NCBI GenBank assembly: GCA_028285415.1
Contig: JANQPF010000010.1
Span: forward strand, 62,001 to 126,000
Reading direction: 5' to 3'
Origin: Pseudomonadales bacterium
GTDB taxonomy: Bacteria; Pseudomonadota; Gammaproteobacteria; Pseudomonadales; Azotimanducaceae
DNA: 64,000 nucleotides
A program made the position numbers and the translations under genes. The first letter of the stretch is position 1. Every line of letters starts with the position of its first letter. The notes below the pieces were generated by a model. That model did not search any database and was not told the DNA's origin. It saw nothing but the letters and a program-made list of their open reading frames with translations. Positions 8,039-16,674 of the stretch are shown piece after piece.

Positions 8039-10690
8039 ATGAACAGTAAAACAATTTTTGCGCTTTCTGCAGCGCTGCTGGTCGCCGCTGCCGATAGCGC
8101 GGCACAGGAGGCGGTAGCGACTGCCGGGCCGATCGAAGAGGTGGTTGTGCTCGGTCGCTACATTCCGGACGAAAAGCGCACAACTTCCGAGATCTCCAAC
8201 GTGCTCGACGAAGAAGCGCTGGGCCTGCTGGCAGATTCCAGCGTGGGTGATGCATTGTCACGCGTCACGGGTTTGAGTCTCGTGGGTGGGAAATACGTCT
8301 ACGTGCGCGGGCTGGGTGAGCGCTATTCATCCACTCTCCTGGACGGTTCCCGCATTTCCTCGCCGGTGCCGTTTCAGAAAACCGTGCCTCTCGACATCGT
8401 CCCCAAGAGCATCGTGCGTAATCTGCTCGTGCAGAAGACTTTCTCCGCGCAGTATCCGGGCGACTTCAGCGGCGGTGTGGTTGATATCCGCACGCGCGCA
8501 ACGCCGGAGACGAATTACCTCGACTTTTCCCTCAGCGTGGGCGGTAACAGCGAGACGACGTTCGGCGAAGGTCTAGATTACAAAGGTGGTGACGACGACA
8601 ACTGGGGCTACGATGACGGTACCCGTCATCAGCCGGACAATATCCGCCCGCTGCCGAGCGAAGAATTCGAAAACGTCGGCTTTCCCGACGACCGTGCGCT
8701 GGGCGCCAGCTTCTACAATTTCTGGGACGTGCGTGAGCGTGATCTCGGCCCGAACTTCAGCGGTGACGCTGAAGGTGGGATGCGTATCGATTTCGACAAC
8801 GGCATGGCGCTCGGCATTCTCGCAGCGGGGAAATACGACAACGACTGGAACAACCGCGAGAACGATTTCAATCGCTACGAGTTCACCGGTGTCAACGGCG
8901 GCAGCACCCAGACGGTGCAGTACGAGCAGAACACTACCCGGCGTACCATCAACATGAGCGGCTTTGCCAACGTTGGTCTCGAGATCAACAACGACAACAC
9001 GCTCACGTTTACGCACGTCATTCTGCGCCAGACGGACGATGAAGCGCAGCAGTTTAGAGGACTTTCCAGTGAGGACGACATCTCTGGTAACGGCGGCACA
9101 CCGGTGGAGAGCTATCGTTTTCAGTGGACGGAAAACGAAATTCGGTCTACGAGCCTCAAGGGTGAGCACTACTTCAACATCGGCGACAGCATCAACGGCG
9201 CGCTATTCAACTGGCGCTTCGTTGACGGTTCGGGTCTGCGTGAGTCGCCGGATACACGCACCTATACCTACGCCGTCAACAGCGATGGACTCGATGAGCT
9301 GGTGGGTTCCAACAGGCAGGCTGCCGGTGACCTTCGGGAAGTTTTTCAGGCACCGGACCGCCAGTGGGCAAAGCTCATTGACGACATCGAAGAGTACGGC
9401 GCGGACATGGAGCTGCCTTTTGCGATTGGTGATGCGGACGTCACGATCAAGTTTGGCTGGTCGGAATACGAACGCTCCCGTGAAACGGAAGACCGTCTCT
9501 TCCGTTTCGACCTGACGTCATCCGCGCCGGACTTTATTGGCTTGCAGACGCCGAGCCAGCTCTTCAGCCTGGATAACTGGGGCGCCGGTTACCTGGACGT
9601 GCGGGACTTTTCCGCTGCGGCCGCGAACGCGGCAGGCATCTTCCCGTTTGCTGAATCGGCTGAAGAGGTGACCGCCTACTACGTGGCCTTCGACGCGCAG
9701 GTGACACCGCGTATCCGGATTCAAGCGGGTGTGCGTGAAGAGGACACCACGCTCTCGGCTGATGCCTGGGGTGGCAACACTGAGCCCGGCACCACAAACG
9801 CAGTGTCTCAGGACTACACCGACACCCTGCCGTCGGGCTCGATCACCTTCGAGTTCGTCAACGACATGCAGGTACGTGTGGCGTACTCGGAGACGGTCAA
9901 CCGTCCGAGCCTTCTGGAGATCACGGGAAGCACCATCCGTAACCCGGAAGACTCCAACTTCTATCGTGGCAACGTATTCCTCGAACCGGCTGAGCTCGAA
10001 AGTCTGGACCTGCGGTGGGAGTGGTACTTCGGTGATGCGGACAGCCTGAGCGTGGGCGCCTTCCAGAAGGAGTTCGACAATCCCATCGAGATTGGCAAGG
10101 TGCAGGCGCAGAACGACATCTTCACCTGGTTCAATGCAGAGGAAGCGGAGCTCGATGGGTTCGAGGTCGAACTGCGCAAGGATTTGTTCCTCGGCGAGTG
10201 GTTCGGCTGGGGTGATGACTGGAACTACTTCACCTTGAATGCCAATGTGTCGTTCATCGATTCCGAAGTGACCCTCCTGGGTAGCGGTGAAACGGCTTCC
10301 AACGTGCCGCTCACCGGCGGTCGGCAGATTGCCAGGCTCTTCGAGAACGAGCGAGAGCTTACGGGCCAGTCGGACATTCTGGGAAACCTGATTCTCAGCT
10401 ACTCGAACTACGATCGCGGCATTGAAGGCTCTCTCGCCTATAACTGGACCGGCGAGCGGGTGATCCTGGTTGGCGCAGAGAACGCGCCCGACATCATCGA
10501 AGAATCGCGCGGCAAGCTGGATCTCCTGTTGAAGTACATGTTCCGCATGTGGGAAACCGAGATGGAGCTCGAGTTCAAGGTGCAGAACCTCACCGATTCG
10601 AAGGTCGAGTGGACGCAGGGTGGATTGCCTTACGAGGAGTACCTACCCGGTGTCGGCTACAGCCTTGGACTCAAGGTCAGCCTCGAATAG
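8039..10690 (+). CDS. TonB-dependent outer-membrane receptor (paired with the lipoprotein)
   Basis: Outer-membrane active transporter of 883 residues. The start at 8039 gives a clean signal peptide (NSKTIFALSAALLVAAADSAAQ), followed by a TonB-box-like segment IEEVVVLGRY. The plug domain contains YVYVRGLGERYSSTLLDGS and VPLDIVPKSIV, then the barrel opening YPGDFSGGVVDIRT; the C-terminus ends in an aromatic-rich beta strand. This plug variant is typical of receptors encoded beside large surface lipoproteins. The gene is 75 nt downstream of the lipoprotein gene with only a hairpin between, so the two probably form one operon under the upstream Pho box. The substrate is not evident; a phosphorus-containing compound is an inference from the promoter. 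Confidence 0.88.
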   Translation: MNSKTIFALSAALLVAAADSAAQEAVATAGPIEEVVVLGRYIPDEKRTTSEISNVLDEEALGLLADSSVGDALSRVTGLSLVGGKYVYVRGLGERYSSTLLDGSRISSPVPFQKTVPLDIVPKSIVRNLLVQKTFSAQYPGDFSGGVVDIRTRATPETNYLDFSLSVGGNSETTFGEGLDYKGGDDDNWGYDDGTRHQPDNIRPLPSEEFENVGFPDDRALGASFYNFWDVRERDLGPNFSGDAEGGMRIDFDNGMALGILAAGKYDNDWNNRENDFNRYEFTGVNGGSTQTVQYEQNTTRRTINMSGFANVGLEINNDNTLTFTHVILRQTDDEAQQFRGLSSEDDISGNGGTPVESYRFQWTENEIRSTSLKGEHYFNIGDSINGALFNWRFVDGSGLRESPDTRTYTYAVNSDGLDELVGSNRQAAGDLREVFQAPDRQWAKLIDDIEEYGADMELPFAIGDADVTIKFGWSEYERSRETEDRLFRFDLTSSAPDFIGLQTPSQLFSLDNWGAGYLDVRDFSAAAANAAGIFPFAESAEEVTAYYVAFDAQVTPRIRIQAGVREEDTTLSADAWGGNTEPGTTNAVSQDYTDTLPSGSITFEFVNDMQVRVAYSETVNRPSLLEITGSTIRNPEDSNFYRGNVFLEPAELESLDLRWEWYFGDADSLSVGAFQKEFDNPIEIGKVQAQNDIFTWFNAEEAELDGFEVELRKDLFLGEWFGWGDDWNYFTLNANVSFIDSEVTLLGSGETASNVPLTGGRQIARLFENERELTGQSDILGNLILSYSNYDRGIEGSLAYNWTGERVILVGAENAPDIIEESRGKLDLLLKYMFRMWETEMELEFKVQNLTDSKVEWTQGGLPYEEYLPGVGYSLGLKVSLE

Positions 10691-10719
10691 ACAAGGGCCA
10701 GATTGTGGTGCGGCGGTAA

Positions 10720-10753
10720 ACGTCACATGAGTGTCACATTCGAACTCTATAGT
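10720..10753 (+). promoter_or_regulatory. Pho-box promoter of the small lipoprotein gene
   Basis: ACGTCACATGA (10720-10730) and GTGTCACATTC (10731-10741) are 11-bp direct repeats. Six nucleotides later comes the -10 TATAGT (10748-10753). The E. coli phoA promoter has the same layout: two 11-bp TGTCA units, 6 nt, TATAGT. Transcription should start about 3-4 nt before the ATG at 10764, giving an almost leaderless message. Confidence 0.75.
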
Positions 10754-10763
10754 GCGTCCCATC

Positions 10764-11057
10764 ATGAAGCTGAAACTTGTCATTGCACTGAGTGCGCTTG
10801 CGTTGAGCGGCTGCGCTGCACAGCCTGAGACGTTTGCCTGGTACCACCCCGCCGGCGGCGAATACCTCTTTGCTTACGACAGCAATGAATGCAGCGACGC
10901 CGTCACCCGGCAGGGTGGTGAGCTCGGCACCGCTATTGATGGGCCCTTCTTTCAGTGCATGCACGCTCGCGGCTACTACCTGGTCGACGGCGAACGCATC
11001 GTCCAGGCACCCCCGGCTGAAGCGATTGCGCTCGAGCAGCAGGTCTCTCAGCAGTAG
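10764..11057 (+). CDS. Small lipoprotein under Pho-box control
   Basis: Predicted lipoprotein of 97 residues. The signal MKLKLVIALSALALSGC ends in lipobox LSGC (Cys17). The mature part has two further cysteines (Cys43 and Cys65), one in FFQCMHARGYYLV, a pattern I have seen in small lipoproteins of unknown role. The ATG at 10764 is chosen because it starts a perfect lipoprotein signal. An earlier in-frame GTG at 10731 lies inside the Pho box and cannot be in the transcript. No ribosome site is present, in keeping with the predicted transcription start only a few bases upstream. Function unknown. Confidence 0.75.
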   Translation: MKLKLVIALSALALSGCAAQPETFAWYHPAGGEYLFAYDSNECSDAVTRQGGELGTAIDGPFFQCMHARGYYLVDGERIVQAPPAEAIALEQQVSQQ

Positions 11058-11151
11058 CTGATCCGTCCGGATCGTAAAAACCGGCTCGTTTGATTTTTTT
11101 CCGGCTTTGCTGGAGGATTCCCCGCCTCAGAAAAAAAGCAGGGGAGATGAG

Positions 11152-13527
11152 ATGGCAAAGTCCACGATAGCGTTCGTGGGATTGGTTGCGGTGCTCGCAT
11201 CAATGTCACCGGTCGTGCCACTCCAAGCGGATGAAATGGTGCTCGAGGAGGTGGTGGTGACCGCCACTCGACGTACCGAAACCGACGTGCAGACCACACC
11301 CGTTGCGGTTTCAGCCATCAGCTCGGAAGAGTTCGACAAGCTGCATGCCCAGGATATTGGTGAGGTGGCACTGTACGTACCGAACTTCTCAGCGGCGACG
11401 GTCACCGGCTTCAACGCCGCGTCGTTTGCCATGCGCGGTGCCGCAGAAACGGACATCATCGTCTACTTCGATCCCAAGGTTGGCGTGATTGTCGACGACT
11501 TCGTCGTACCGCACGTGCAGACGCAGCTGCTCGAACCCTACGACATCGAAGCCATCGAAGTCCTGCGCGGACCCCAGGGAACGCTCTTTGGTAAGAACAC
11601 CACGGCCGGTGCGGTTGTCGTGCGCACCAAGCGTCCGGATCTCGAAGCGGCGAGCTTCGATGCGAGCTTCTCTGCTGCAACCTTCAACGATCAGAAAGCC
11701 AACATTGCGTTCAACGTGCCGCTCGGCGAGAGAGCGGCGTTCCGTCTGGCCACCCTCTATCAGAAAAGTGACGGGTACTATGAAAACGGCAAGGTCGACA
11801 ACCCGATTGACGCCTTCGGTGCCGGTATCGGTGATGCGGGTCTGGCCGACGGCTCGCCGGTTCGCGGCACGGGCAACAACGTCGGTGGTAAAGACGTGTT
11901 CTCCGGGCGTGCCAAGTTCCTGGTCGAGGCTACCGAGCGGCTGACGATCCTCGCGCAGGCGGAGTACGTGCGCGACCGCAGCGATCCGGTGCCTGTAGTC
12001 AACGACACACCCGCGGCCGCCGGTCAGCTGGCAACGCTGTTCGGCTTTCCCGGTGTGACGCGTGGTGATCCGATCGACCAGGCGGGCATACACAATAGCA
12101 ACATCGTCAATCTCAACGATGAGCAGGAAGTGGATATTCTTGGTGGCTATCTCAATCTCGAATATGCGTTCGACAACCACACGCTCTACGGCGTGGCCGG
12201 CTTCCGCACCCAGGATTCGCGCCTGCCGAACGAATATCTGGGCACCGCCTACGAGAGCTTCTTCGCGGCGACGCGCGACGACGATCGCGAGACCGTGCAG
12301 CTGGAGGCGCGCCTGGCCTCGGAGCTCGACGGTAACGTGAACTACGTGGTGGGCGGTTTCTATCAGCGCAACGATGTCGAATTCTGCGTGCTGCAACAGC
12401 TTGGCCTTCTCGAGTTCTTCGGCTCGGCCGTGCCGGGGGTACTGGACAATCAGAATCCGCTGCTCCTGTGCAACCGCCAGGATGCCACCGCCACCGCGCT
12501 GTTCGCGGACGTCACGATTGATCTGACGGAGAAATTCACGCTGGGCATCGGCGCCCGCTACACGCAGGAAGAAAAGGACTACACGGCGCGCGAGGGGCTG
12601 CCCGTGTCGGTGATCTTCCCCGGTGGGTATACCGGCGAGCCGCTGGATGGCCAGGACTTTGACCTCGCCTCATTTGCCGTTCAGAGCGATGACGAAGACT
12701 GGTCGGAACCCACCTGGCGGGTCACTGGCTCCTATCAGTTCAACGAAGACATCTACGGTTACGTGACCATTTCGCGTGGCTTCAAGAGCGGTGGTTACAA
12801 CGACCAGGCAGGCTCGGGCGGCTTTGCCAACTTCCCGCTGCAGTCTTACGACCCCGAGTTTGCCAACAACGTCGAGGTGGGCGTCAAAACCAACCTGGCG
12901 GACGATCGTGTGCGCTTCAACGTGACCTACTTCCAGGTTGAATACGAAGACTTCCAGCGCAGCACGGTGGTGTCGGTACCGGGCACCGCGTTCCAGGAAA
13001 CCCGCACGTTCAACGCGGCGGAAGTGACCTCACAGGGACTCGAAGTCGAGTTGACCGCGCTCCTTGCGGAAAACCTGACGCTCAGAGCCAACGTCGGCTG
13101 GCTCGATTCGGAGTACGACAAGTTTGTCCTCGATCGTAACCTCGACGGCATTCCGGAAGACTTCTCCGGCCGCGACGTGGTGCGGTCACCAGAGGTCACA
13201 GGCGGCCTCGATCTGACCTATGAGCAGGACCTCGGGGATAACGGTCGCATCGCCTACAACGTGAACTATCTGTACGAAGACGAGAACACGTACTACTACA
13301 ACGACGACATTGGCCGCCAGTTCGACACGCTGCTCGAGGAACGCAATATTCTGGGTGCGAGCATCACGTGGACGAGCGCGGATGATCAGTACTACGTATC
13401 CGCTTTCGGCAAGAACATGACAGATGATCGCTACAAGACCGCTTCCCAGGCGGTGGGCGTTTTGTGGACGTTCTCCAACTACGGTCCGCCGGAGGTCTAC
13501 GGCGTGCAGATAGGCGTCAGGCTCTAG
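11152..13527 (+). CDS. TonB-dependent outer-membrane receptor, second
   Basis: Outer-membrane receptor of 791 residues of the FyuA/CirA-like type common in marine proteobacteria. The ATG at 11152 follows AGGGGAGA and gives a signal peptide (AKSTIAFVGLVAVLASMSPVVPLQA). The TonB box VLEEVVVTATRR and plug blocks TTPVAVSAISSEEF, PNFSAATVTGFN and VLRGPQGTLFGKNTTAGAV are plain. The C-terminus shows the late barrel motif ISRGFKSGGYN and a terminal strand ending in VQIGVRL. The substrate is unknown. It lies 94 nt after the small lipoprotein gene. A T-rich stretch lies in the gap but no convincing terminator, so it may share the Pho-controlled transcript or have its own promoter. Confidence 0.85.
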   Translation: MAKSTIAFVGLVAVLASMSPVVPLQADEMVLEEVVVTATRRTETDVQTTPVAVSAISSEEFDKLHAQDIGEVALYVPNFSAATVTGFNAASFAMRGAAETDIIVYFDPKVGVIVDDFVVPHVQTQLLEPYDIEAIEVLRGPQGTLFGKNTTAGAVVVRTKRPDLEAASFDASFSAATFNDQKANIAFNVPLGERAAFRLATLYQKSDGYYENGKVDNPIDAFGAGIGDAGLADGSPVRGTGNNVGGKDVFSGRAKFLVEATERLTILAQAEYVRDRSDPVPVVNDTPAAAGQLATLFGFPGVTRGDPIDQAGIHNSNIVNLNDEQEVDILGGYLNLEYAFDNHTLYGVAGFRTQDSRLPNEYLGTAYESFFAATRDDDRETVQLEARLASELDGNVNYVVGGFYQRNDVEFCVLQQLGLLEFFGSAVPGVLDNQNPLLLCNRQDATATALFADVTIDLTEKFTLGIGARYTQEEKDYTAREGLPVSVIFPGGYTGEPLDGQDFDLASFAVQSDDEDWSEPTWRVTGSYQFNEDIYGYVTISRGFKSGGYNDQAGSGGFANFPLQSYDPEFANNVEVGVKTNLADDRVRFNVTYFQVEYEDFQRSTVVSVPGTAFQETRTFNAAEVTSQGLEVELTALLAENLTLRANVGWLDSEYDKFVLDRNLDGIPEDFSGRDVVRSPEVTGGLDLTYEQDLGDNGRIAYNVNYLYEDENTYYYNDDIGRQFDTLLEERNILGASITWTSADDQYYVSAFGKNMTDDRYKTASQAVGVLWTFSNYGPPEVYGVQIGVRL

Positions 13528-13529
13528 CG

Positions 13530-13574
13530 TGACGGTTCCGTCAGCCCGGGCGCTACCAGCGGCTCTGGGCTGAC
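13530..13574. terminator. Overlapping hairpins between convergent genes
   Basis: Directly after the receptor stop, TGACGG-tt-CCGTCA (13530-13543) and GTCAGCCC / GGGCTGAC (13540-13547 and 13567-13574) form two mutually exclusive stems. The second reaches into the end of the convergent dehydrogenase gene. There is no T-run on either strand, so a bidirectional terminator is only a possibility. Confidence 0.35.
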
Positions 13575-14332
13575 ATACCGCCGTCAACGACGAGGTTGGC
13601 ACCAGTTATCCAACGGGCTGCGGGGCTCAGTAGAAACAGCACCGCGTCCGCCACCTCCATGGCATCGCCCAGGCGTCCGAGGGGTGCCTTCTCGCGCCAG
13701 CGTGCAACGCCTTCCGGCCAGCCGCTGTCTATGCCGTCGCGATGGATCAGACCCGGTGCAACGCTGTTGACGCGAATGTTCTGTGCCCCGAACTCGAGCG
13801 CCATGGTGCGGGTCAGCATGTTGAGCCCGGCTTTGCTGACCGCATAGTGGCCGTGTCCGGGCGCCGGGTCGGCGCCTTCGATCGACGAAATCATCACGAA
13901 CGAGCCGCCCGCCGACATCCGCGCGGCACAGCCCTTCGATAGGCTGAACACGCTCGTGAGGTTCGTTTGCAACATGTTCTGCCACGCCTCTTCCGGCATG
14001 TCTGCCAGCGCGGCTATGCGCTGGTCCGCAGCGTTGTGCACCACCGCCGTGGGGATGAACTCAGCCGCGTCGAGCCGCTCGAGAAGATGCGCGCTCCCGG
14101 TAGCGCTCTCGAGGTCTGCCTGGAGCAGCAGCGGTTCGGCAGTGAAGGCCGAGGCGTCGGGTTGGTTGTTGCGGTAGTGCAAGGCCAGCTCTGCGCCAGC
14201 TTCGGCGAGCCGTAGCGCAATTTGCTGGCCAATGCCGCTCCCGGCGCCGGTGACAAGGATGCGTTGGCCGCTCAGGTTCAATAGATCGCTGACGGGAGGA
14301 ATGTCTGTCAAAGTGACTCTCCGGTTGTTCAC
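13553..14332 (-). CDS. Short-chain dehydrogenase/reductase
   Basis: Cytoplasmic classical SDR of 259 residues. It has the Rossmann motif TGAGSGIG, the NxA-type block (HNAADQ), the catalytic serine segment MISSIEG, the YxxxK pair in YAVSK, and the NSVAPG block after it. The C-terminal GxxVVDGG segment is also present. The substrate cannot be inferred. The start is uncertain: a GTG at 14332 gives 259 residues, while a TTG at 14311 has GGAGAG 5 nt before it and gives 252. It is divergent from the cupin/CNT operon and convergent with the TonB receptor. Confidence 0.82.
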   Translation of the reverse strand: MNNRRVTLTDIPPVSDLLNLSGQRILVTGAGSGIGQQIALRLAEAGAELALHYRNNQPDASAFTAEPLLLQADLESATGSAHLLERLDAAEFIPTAVVHNAADQRIAALADMPEEAWQNMLQTNLTSVFSLSKGCAARMSAGGSFVMISSIEGADPAPGHGHYAVSKAGLNMLTRTMALEFGAQNIRVNSVAPGLIHRDGIDSGWPEGVARWREKAPLGRLGDAMEVADAVLFLLSPAARWITGANLVVDGGMSAQSRW

Positions 14333-14339
14333 GGCTACT

Positions 14340-14369
14340 TTGCCGGGAAAAGCGTCCGGAAGCGATAAT
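14340..14369 (+). promoter_or_regulatory. Sigma-70-like promoter of cupin/CNT operon
   Basis: TTGCCG (14340-14345), an 18-nt spacer and GATAAT (14364-14369) match the -35 and -10 consensus at 4/6 and 5/6. The cupin ATG lies about 59 nt beyond the expected start point. Confidence 0.4.
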
Positions 14370-14434
14370 GGTTACGCCGATTGCGGTATGCCCGGGAGAC
14401 AGTACACTGCGGCGAAGCGTTGGGATCGACTAAC

Positions 14435-14827
14435 ATGAGCGAAAACGAGCGTGGCCTGGTGGAGGCCGCGGCAGGCGCGCCGTTCTATACCGAGGAGCGC
14501 TGCTACATCACTGAGCTGCTGAATACGCCGCGCTGCGCGGAGGTGTCGCTGGCACACTGCCGGGTTGTGGCGGGCGAGACGACCCAGCTGCATAGCCTCG
14601 AAGTTGCCGAGCGCTACGTTGTGCAGTCGGGCAGCGGCCTCATGCAGCTCGATGATGAGCCCGGTTTCGAGATAAAGCCCGGTGACTGCGTGCTGATCCC
14701 GCCCGGCTGTGCGCAGCGGGTCAAAAACACGGGCAGCGATGATCTCGAGTTTCTCTGCGTCTGCACGCCCCGATTCGAGCCTCGACACTATGAGAATCTC
14801 GAACGACCGGATACCCCGGCCTTATGA
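14435..14827 (+). CDS. Single-domain cupin protein
   Basis: Small cytoplasmic cupin of 130 residues. Cupin motif 1 is present in a partly altered form (TQLHSLEVAERYVVQSGSG), and motif 2 appears as PGDCVLIPPGCAQRVKN. Usual metal ligands are only partly kept: the first motif has LHSLEVAE instead of HxHxxxxE. It could be a metal-poor binding protein or an isomerase. The start ATG at 14435 is preferred over 14381 because homologous cupins begin close to this point. Its stop overlaps the start of the nucleoside permease gene (ATGA), so translation is coupled and a role in nucleoside or sugar handling is plausible but unproven. Confidence 0.7.
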   Translation: MSENERGLVEAAAGAPFYTEERCYITELLNTPRCAEVSLAHCRVVAGETTQLHSLEVAERYVVQSGSGLMQLDDEPGFEIKPGDCVLIPPGCAQRVKNTGSDDLEFLCVCTPRFEPRHYENLERPDTPAL

Positions 14828-16035
14828 ACCTTGCGCTTGATCTCGTCCGCGTAGCCGGCGGCATTGGCGTCATTCTGTTTCTCTGCTGGCTCATGTCGAG
14901 TAACCGCCAGGCCGTCTCCTGGCGTACGGTGGGCGCCGGGCTTGCGCTTCAGTTTCTGCTTGCAGTCGCTGTGCTCTGGTTCACTCCAGGGCAGACCATG
15001 CTCAAAGGTTTGAGCGACGGTGTGACCAGCGTTGTGCAGTCTTCTGCGGCGGGCGCTGAGTTTGTTTTTGGCACCGGATATGAAGAGCATTTCATTGCCT
15101 TCAGCATTCCGGCGACAATCATCTTCTTTTCCCTGTTGATGTCCTTGTTGTACCACTACGGCGTGGTGCAATGGGTGGTACGGATCATGGCAGCCGGCGT
15201 GCGGCGCGTCATGCCGGTTTCGGGAGCGGAGTCGCTGGTTGCGTGTGCAAACGTGTTTGTCGGCAACACGGAATCACCGCTGCTGGTCAAACCCTATATC
15301 GCGGGTATGACGCAGTCGGAAATCATGGCCATGATGACGGCCGGCATGGCGACCATCAGCGGCGGTATGCTCGCCGTATACGTCGGCATTGGCGCCGATC
15401 CGGGGTATCTCGTGACGGCGTCGCTGATGGCGGCGCCCGGCGCGCTCGTCGTCGCCAAAATCATGCTGCCGGAATCTGAGGCGCCTGCGACGATGAGCGG
15501 CCAGGTGAGCGAGCTGAAGTCGACCGAGGTCAACGTTTTTCAGGCGATGACCAAAGGCGCGTCGGATGGCCTGCTGCTGGCAGCGAACGTGATCGCCATG
15601 CTCATTGCCTTTGTTGCGCTCGTTGCGCTCATCAACATGATTCTGGGATTCCTGCCGGCAGTTGGTGGCGAGGCGTTGACGTTGCAGCGCATCTTCGGCT
15701 GGCTCTTCTTTCCTTTTGCAGTGTTGATCGGCGCAGACCTGGCTGATGCCGCGGCCATCGGCAACCTGCTGGGCACCAAAATCTTCATGACCGAGTTTCT
15801 GGCTTATCTGCAGCTGCAGGAGCTGGGGGACACCGTGTCCGAACGCTCCCGCGCCGTGGCGACCTTTGCGCTCTGCGGGTTTTCGAGTTTCGTCTCGATT
15901 GGCGTGCAGGTCGGCGGGATCAGCTCGATCGTACCGGAACGCCGCGACGACATTGCACGCTGCGGTCTGCGCTGCATGGTGGGTGGCACGCTGGTTACGC
16001 TGATCAGCGCGACCATTGCGAGCCTCTTCGTCTAG
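14824..16035 (+). CDS. Concentrative nucleoside transporter (CNT/NupC family)
   Basis: Inner-membrane nucleoside:cation symporter of 403 residues, the usual bacterial CNT length. The CNT gate and core signatures are visible: SGAESLVACANVFVGNTESPLL, PYIAGMTQSEIMAMMTAGMATISGG, and the later GxKIFMTEF block followed by FALCGFSSFVSIGVQVGG. About nine to ten hydrophobic segments are evident. The gene is translationally coupled to the upstream cupin by a 4-nt overlap. Together with the partial allE gene at the window start this suggests use of nucleosides and purines, although the two loci are 14 kb apart. Confidence 0.9.
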   Translation: MNLALDLVRVAGGIGVILFLCWLMSSNRQAVSWRTVGAGLALQFLLAVAVLWFTPGQTMLKGLSDGVTSVVQSSAAGAEFVFGTGYEEHFIAFSIPATIIFFSLLMSLLYHYGVVQWVVRIMAAGVRRVMPVSGAESLVACANVFVGNTESPLLVKPYIAGMTQSEIMAMMTAGMATISGGMLAVYVGIGADPGYLVTASLMAAPGALVVAKIMLPESEAPATMSGQVSELKSTEVNVFQAMTKGASDGLLLAANVIAMLIAFVALVALINMILGFLPAVGGEALTLQRIFGWLFFPFAVLIGADLADAAAIGNLLGTKIFMTEFLAYLQLQELGDTVSERSRAVATFALCGFSSFVSIGVQVGGISSIVPERRDDIARCGLRCMVGGTLVTLISATIASLFV

Positions 16036-16086
16036 CAGGCAATAGCAACAAGCATCGCTCTCACGAACGATGCACGGCGTCTCGCG

Positions 16087-16242
16087 TCAGCCGTCCAGCT
16101 TGGGCAGGGCGGCGCGAATGGCCGCGGCGTTTTCCTGGATGGTGCCTTTCTCCAGCTCTTCGAGCATGACGTGGAGAATGCCTTCGAGACGGGCTACGTG
16201 GCTCTCGAGCGATTCGATGTGGGCTGCAACTTCAGGATCCAT
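16087..16242 (-). CDS. Small coiled-coil protein (51 residues)
   Basis: Short reading frame encoding 51 residues, starting DPEVAAHIESLESHVARLEG and ending ALPKLDG. A leucine/alanine heptad pattern over most of its length suggests a coiled-coil dimer. Support for it being real: GGGAGG ribosome site 5 nt before the ATG, and a position only 10 nt after the stop of the upstream membrane-protein gene on the same strand. I do not recognise the family. It may be a cytoplasmic partner of the membrane protein. Confidence 0.6.
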   Translation of the reverse strand: MDPEVAAHIESLESHVARLEGILHVMLEELEKGTIQENAAAIRAALPKLDG

Positions 16243-16252
16243 GATGACCTCC

Positions 16253-16636
16253 CTAAACACTCCCATACAATATCAAGGCGCCGAACGCCGCGCCAAGCAC
16301 ACCCCAGACGCGGATGACGCTGACCGGGGCGTGGCTGAACCAGTCGACGAGCGCAATAAAACGCTGGTGACCGATGATGGGCAGCGATGCCGCGGCAACC
16401 AGGCTGAGCGCGCCAATCACCAGAAACAAGGTGGGAAAGCGGCTGGCGTCCGCGGCAATGATAAACGCCGCCCCGGCAACGAGGCGTACGCTTACCGCAA
16501 TCCACATGCCGCGCCTGCTTTCGATGACGTTGGCGGCGAAGTTGAGCAGCGTCGGTGGGCTTGCGATTGCCGTGACGCACATCCCGATGATGGTCACCGC
16601 AAAGATCACGAGGAGGGCGAGCGCGGCGTCAACCAA
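16253..16636 (-). CDS. Four-helix inner-membrane protein of unknown function
   Basis: Hydrophobic protein of 127 residues with four predicted membrane segments: LALLVIFAVTIIGMCVTAI, a second near SVRLVAGAAFIIAA, a third FLVIGALSLVAAASL, and a last VIRVWGVLGAAFGALILYG. Short charged loops separate them. No catalytic motif is apparent. It is the first gene of a two-gene minus-strand unit with the 51-residue coiled-coil protein and lies 38 nt downstream of the ferredoxin-NADP reductase gene, with which it may be co-transcribed. Function not assignable. Confidence 0.6.
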   Translation of the reverse strand: MVDAALALLVIFAVTIIGMCVTAIASPPTLLNFAANVIESRRGMWIAVSVRLVAGAAFIIAADASRFPTLFLVIGALSLVAAASLPIIGHQRFIALVDWFSHAPVSVIRVWGVLGAAFGALILYGSV

Positions 16637-16674
16637 GAGGGTGCACCCCGTCGTTCATTGGTAAACCCTCATCG

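Noticed and set aside
10731-10763. N-terminal extension of the small lipoprotein from a GTG at 10731
   Set aside because: It lies within the Pho box upstream of the -10, so it would not be transcribed, and it would displace the lipoprotein signal.
11058-11151. Rho-independent terminator before the second TonB receptor
   Set aside because: There is a T7 run near 11095 and a short palindrome GATCCG/CGGATC near 11060, but they are over 15 nt apart and no GC-rich stem abuts the T-run.
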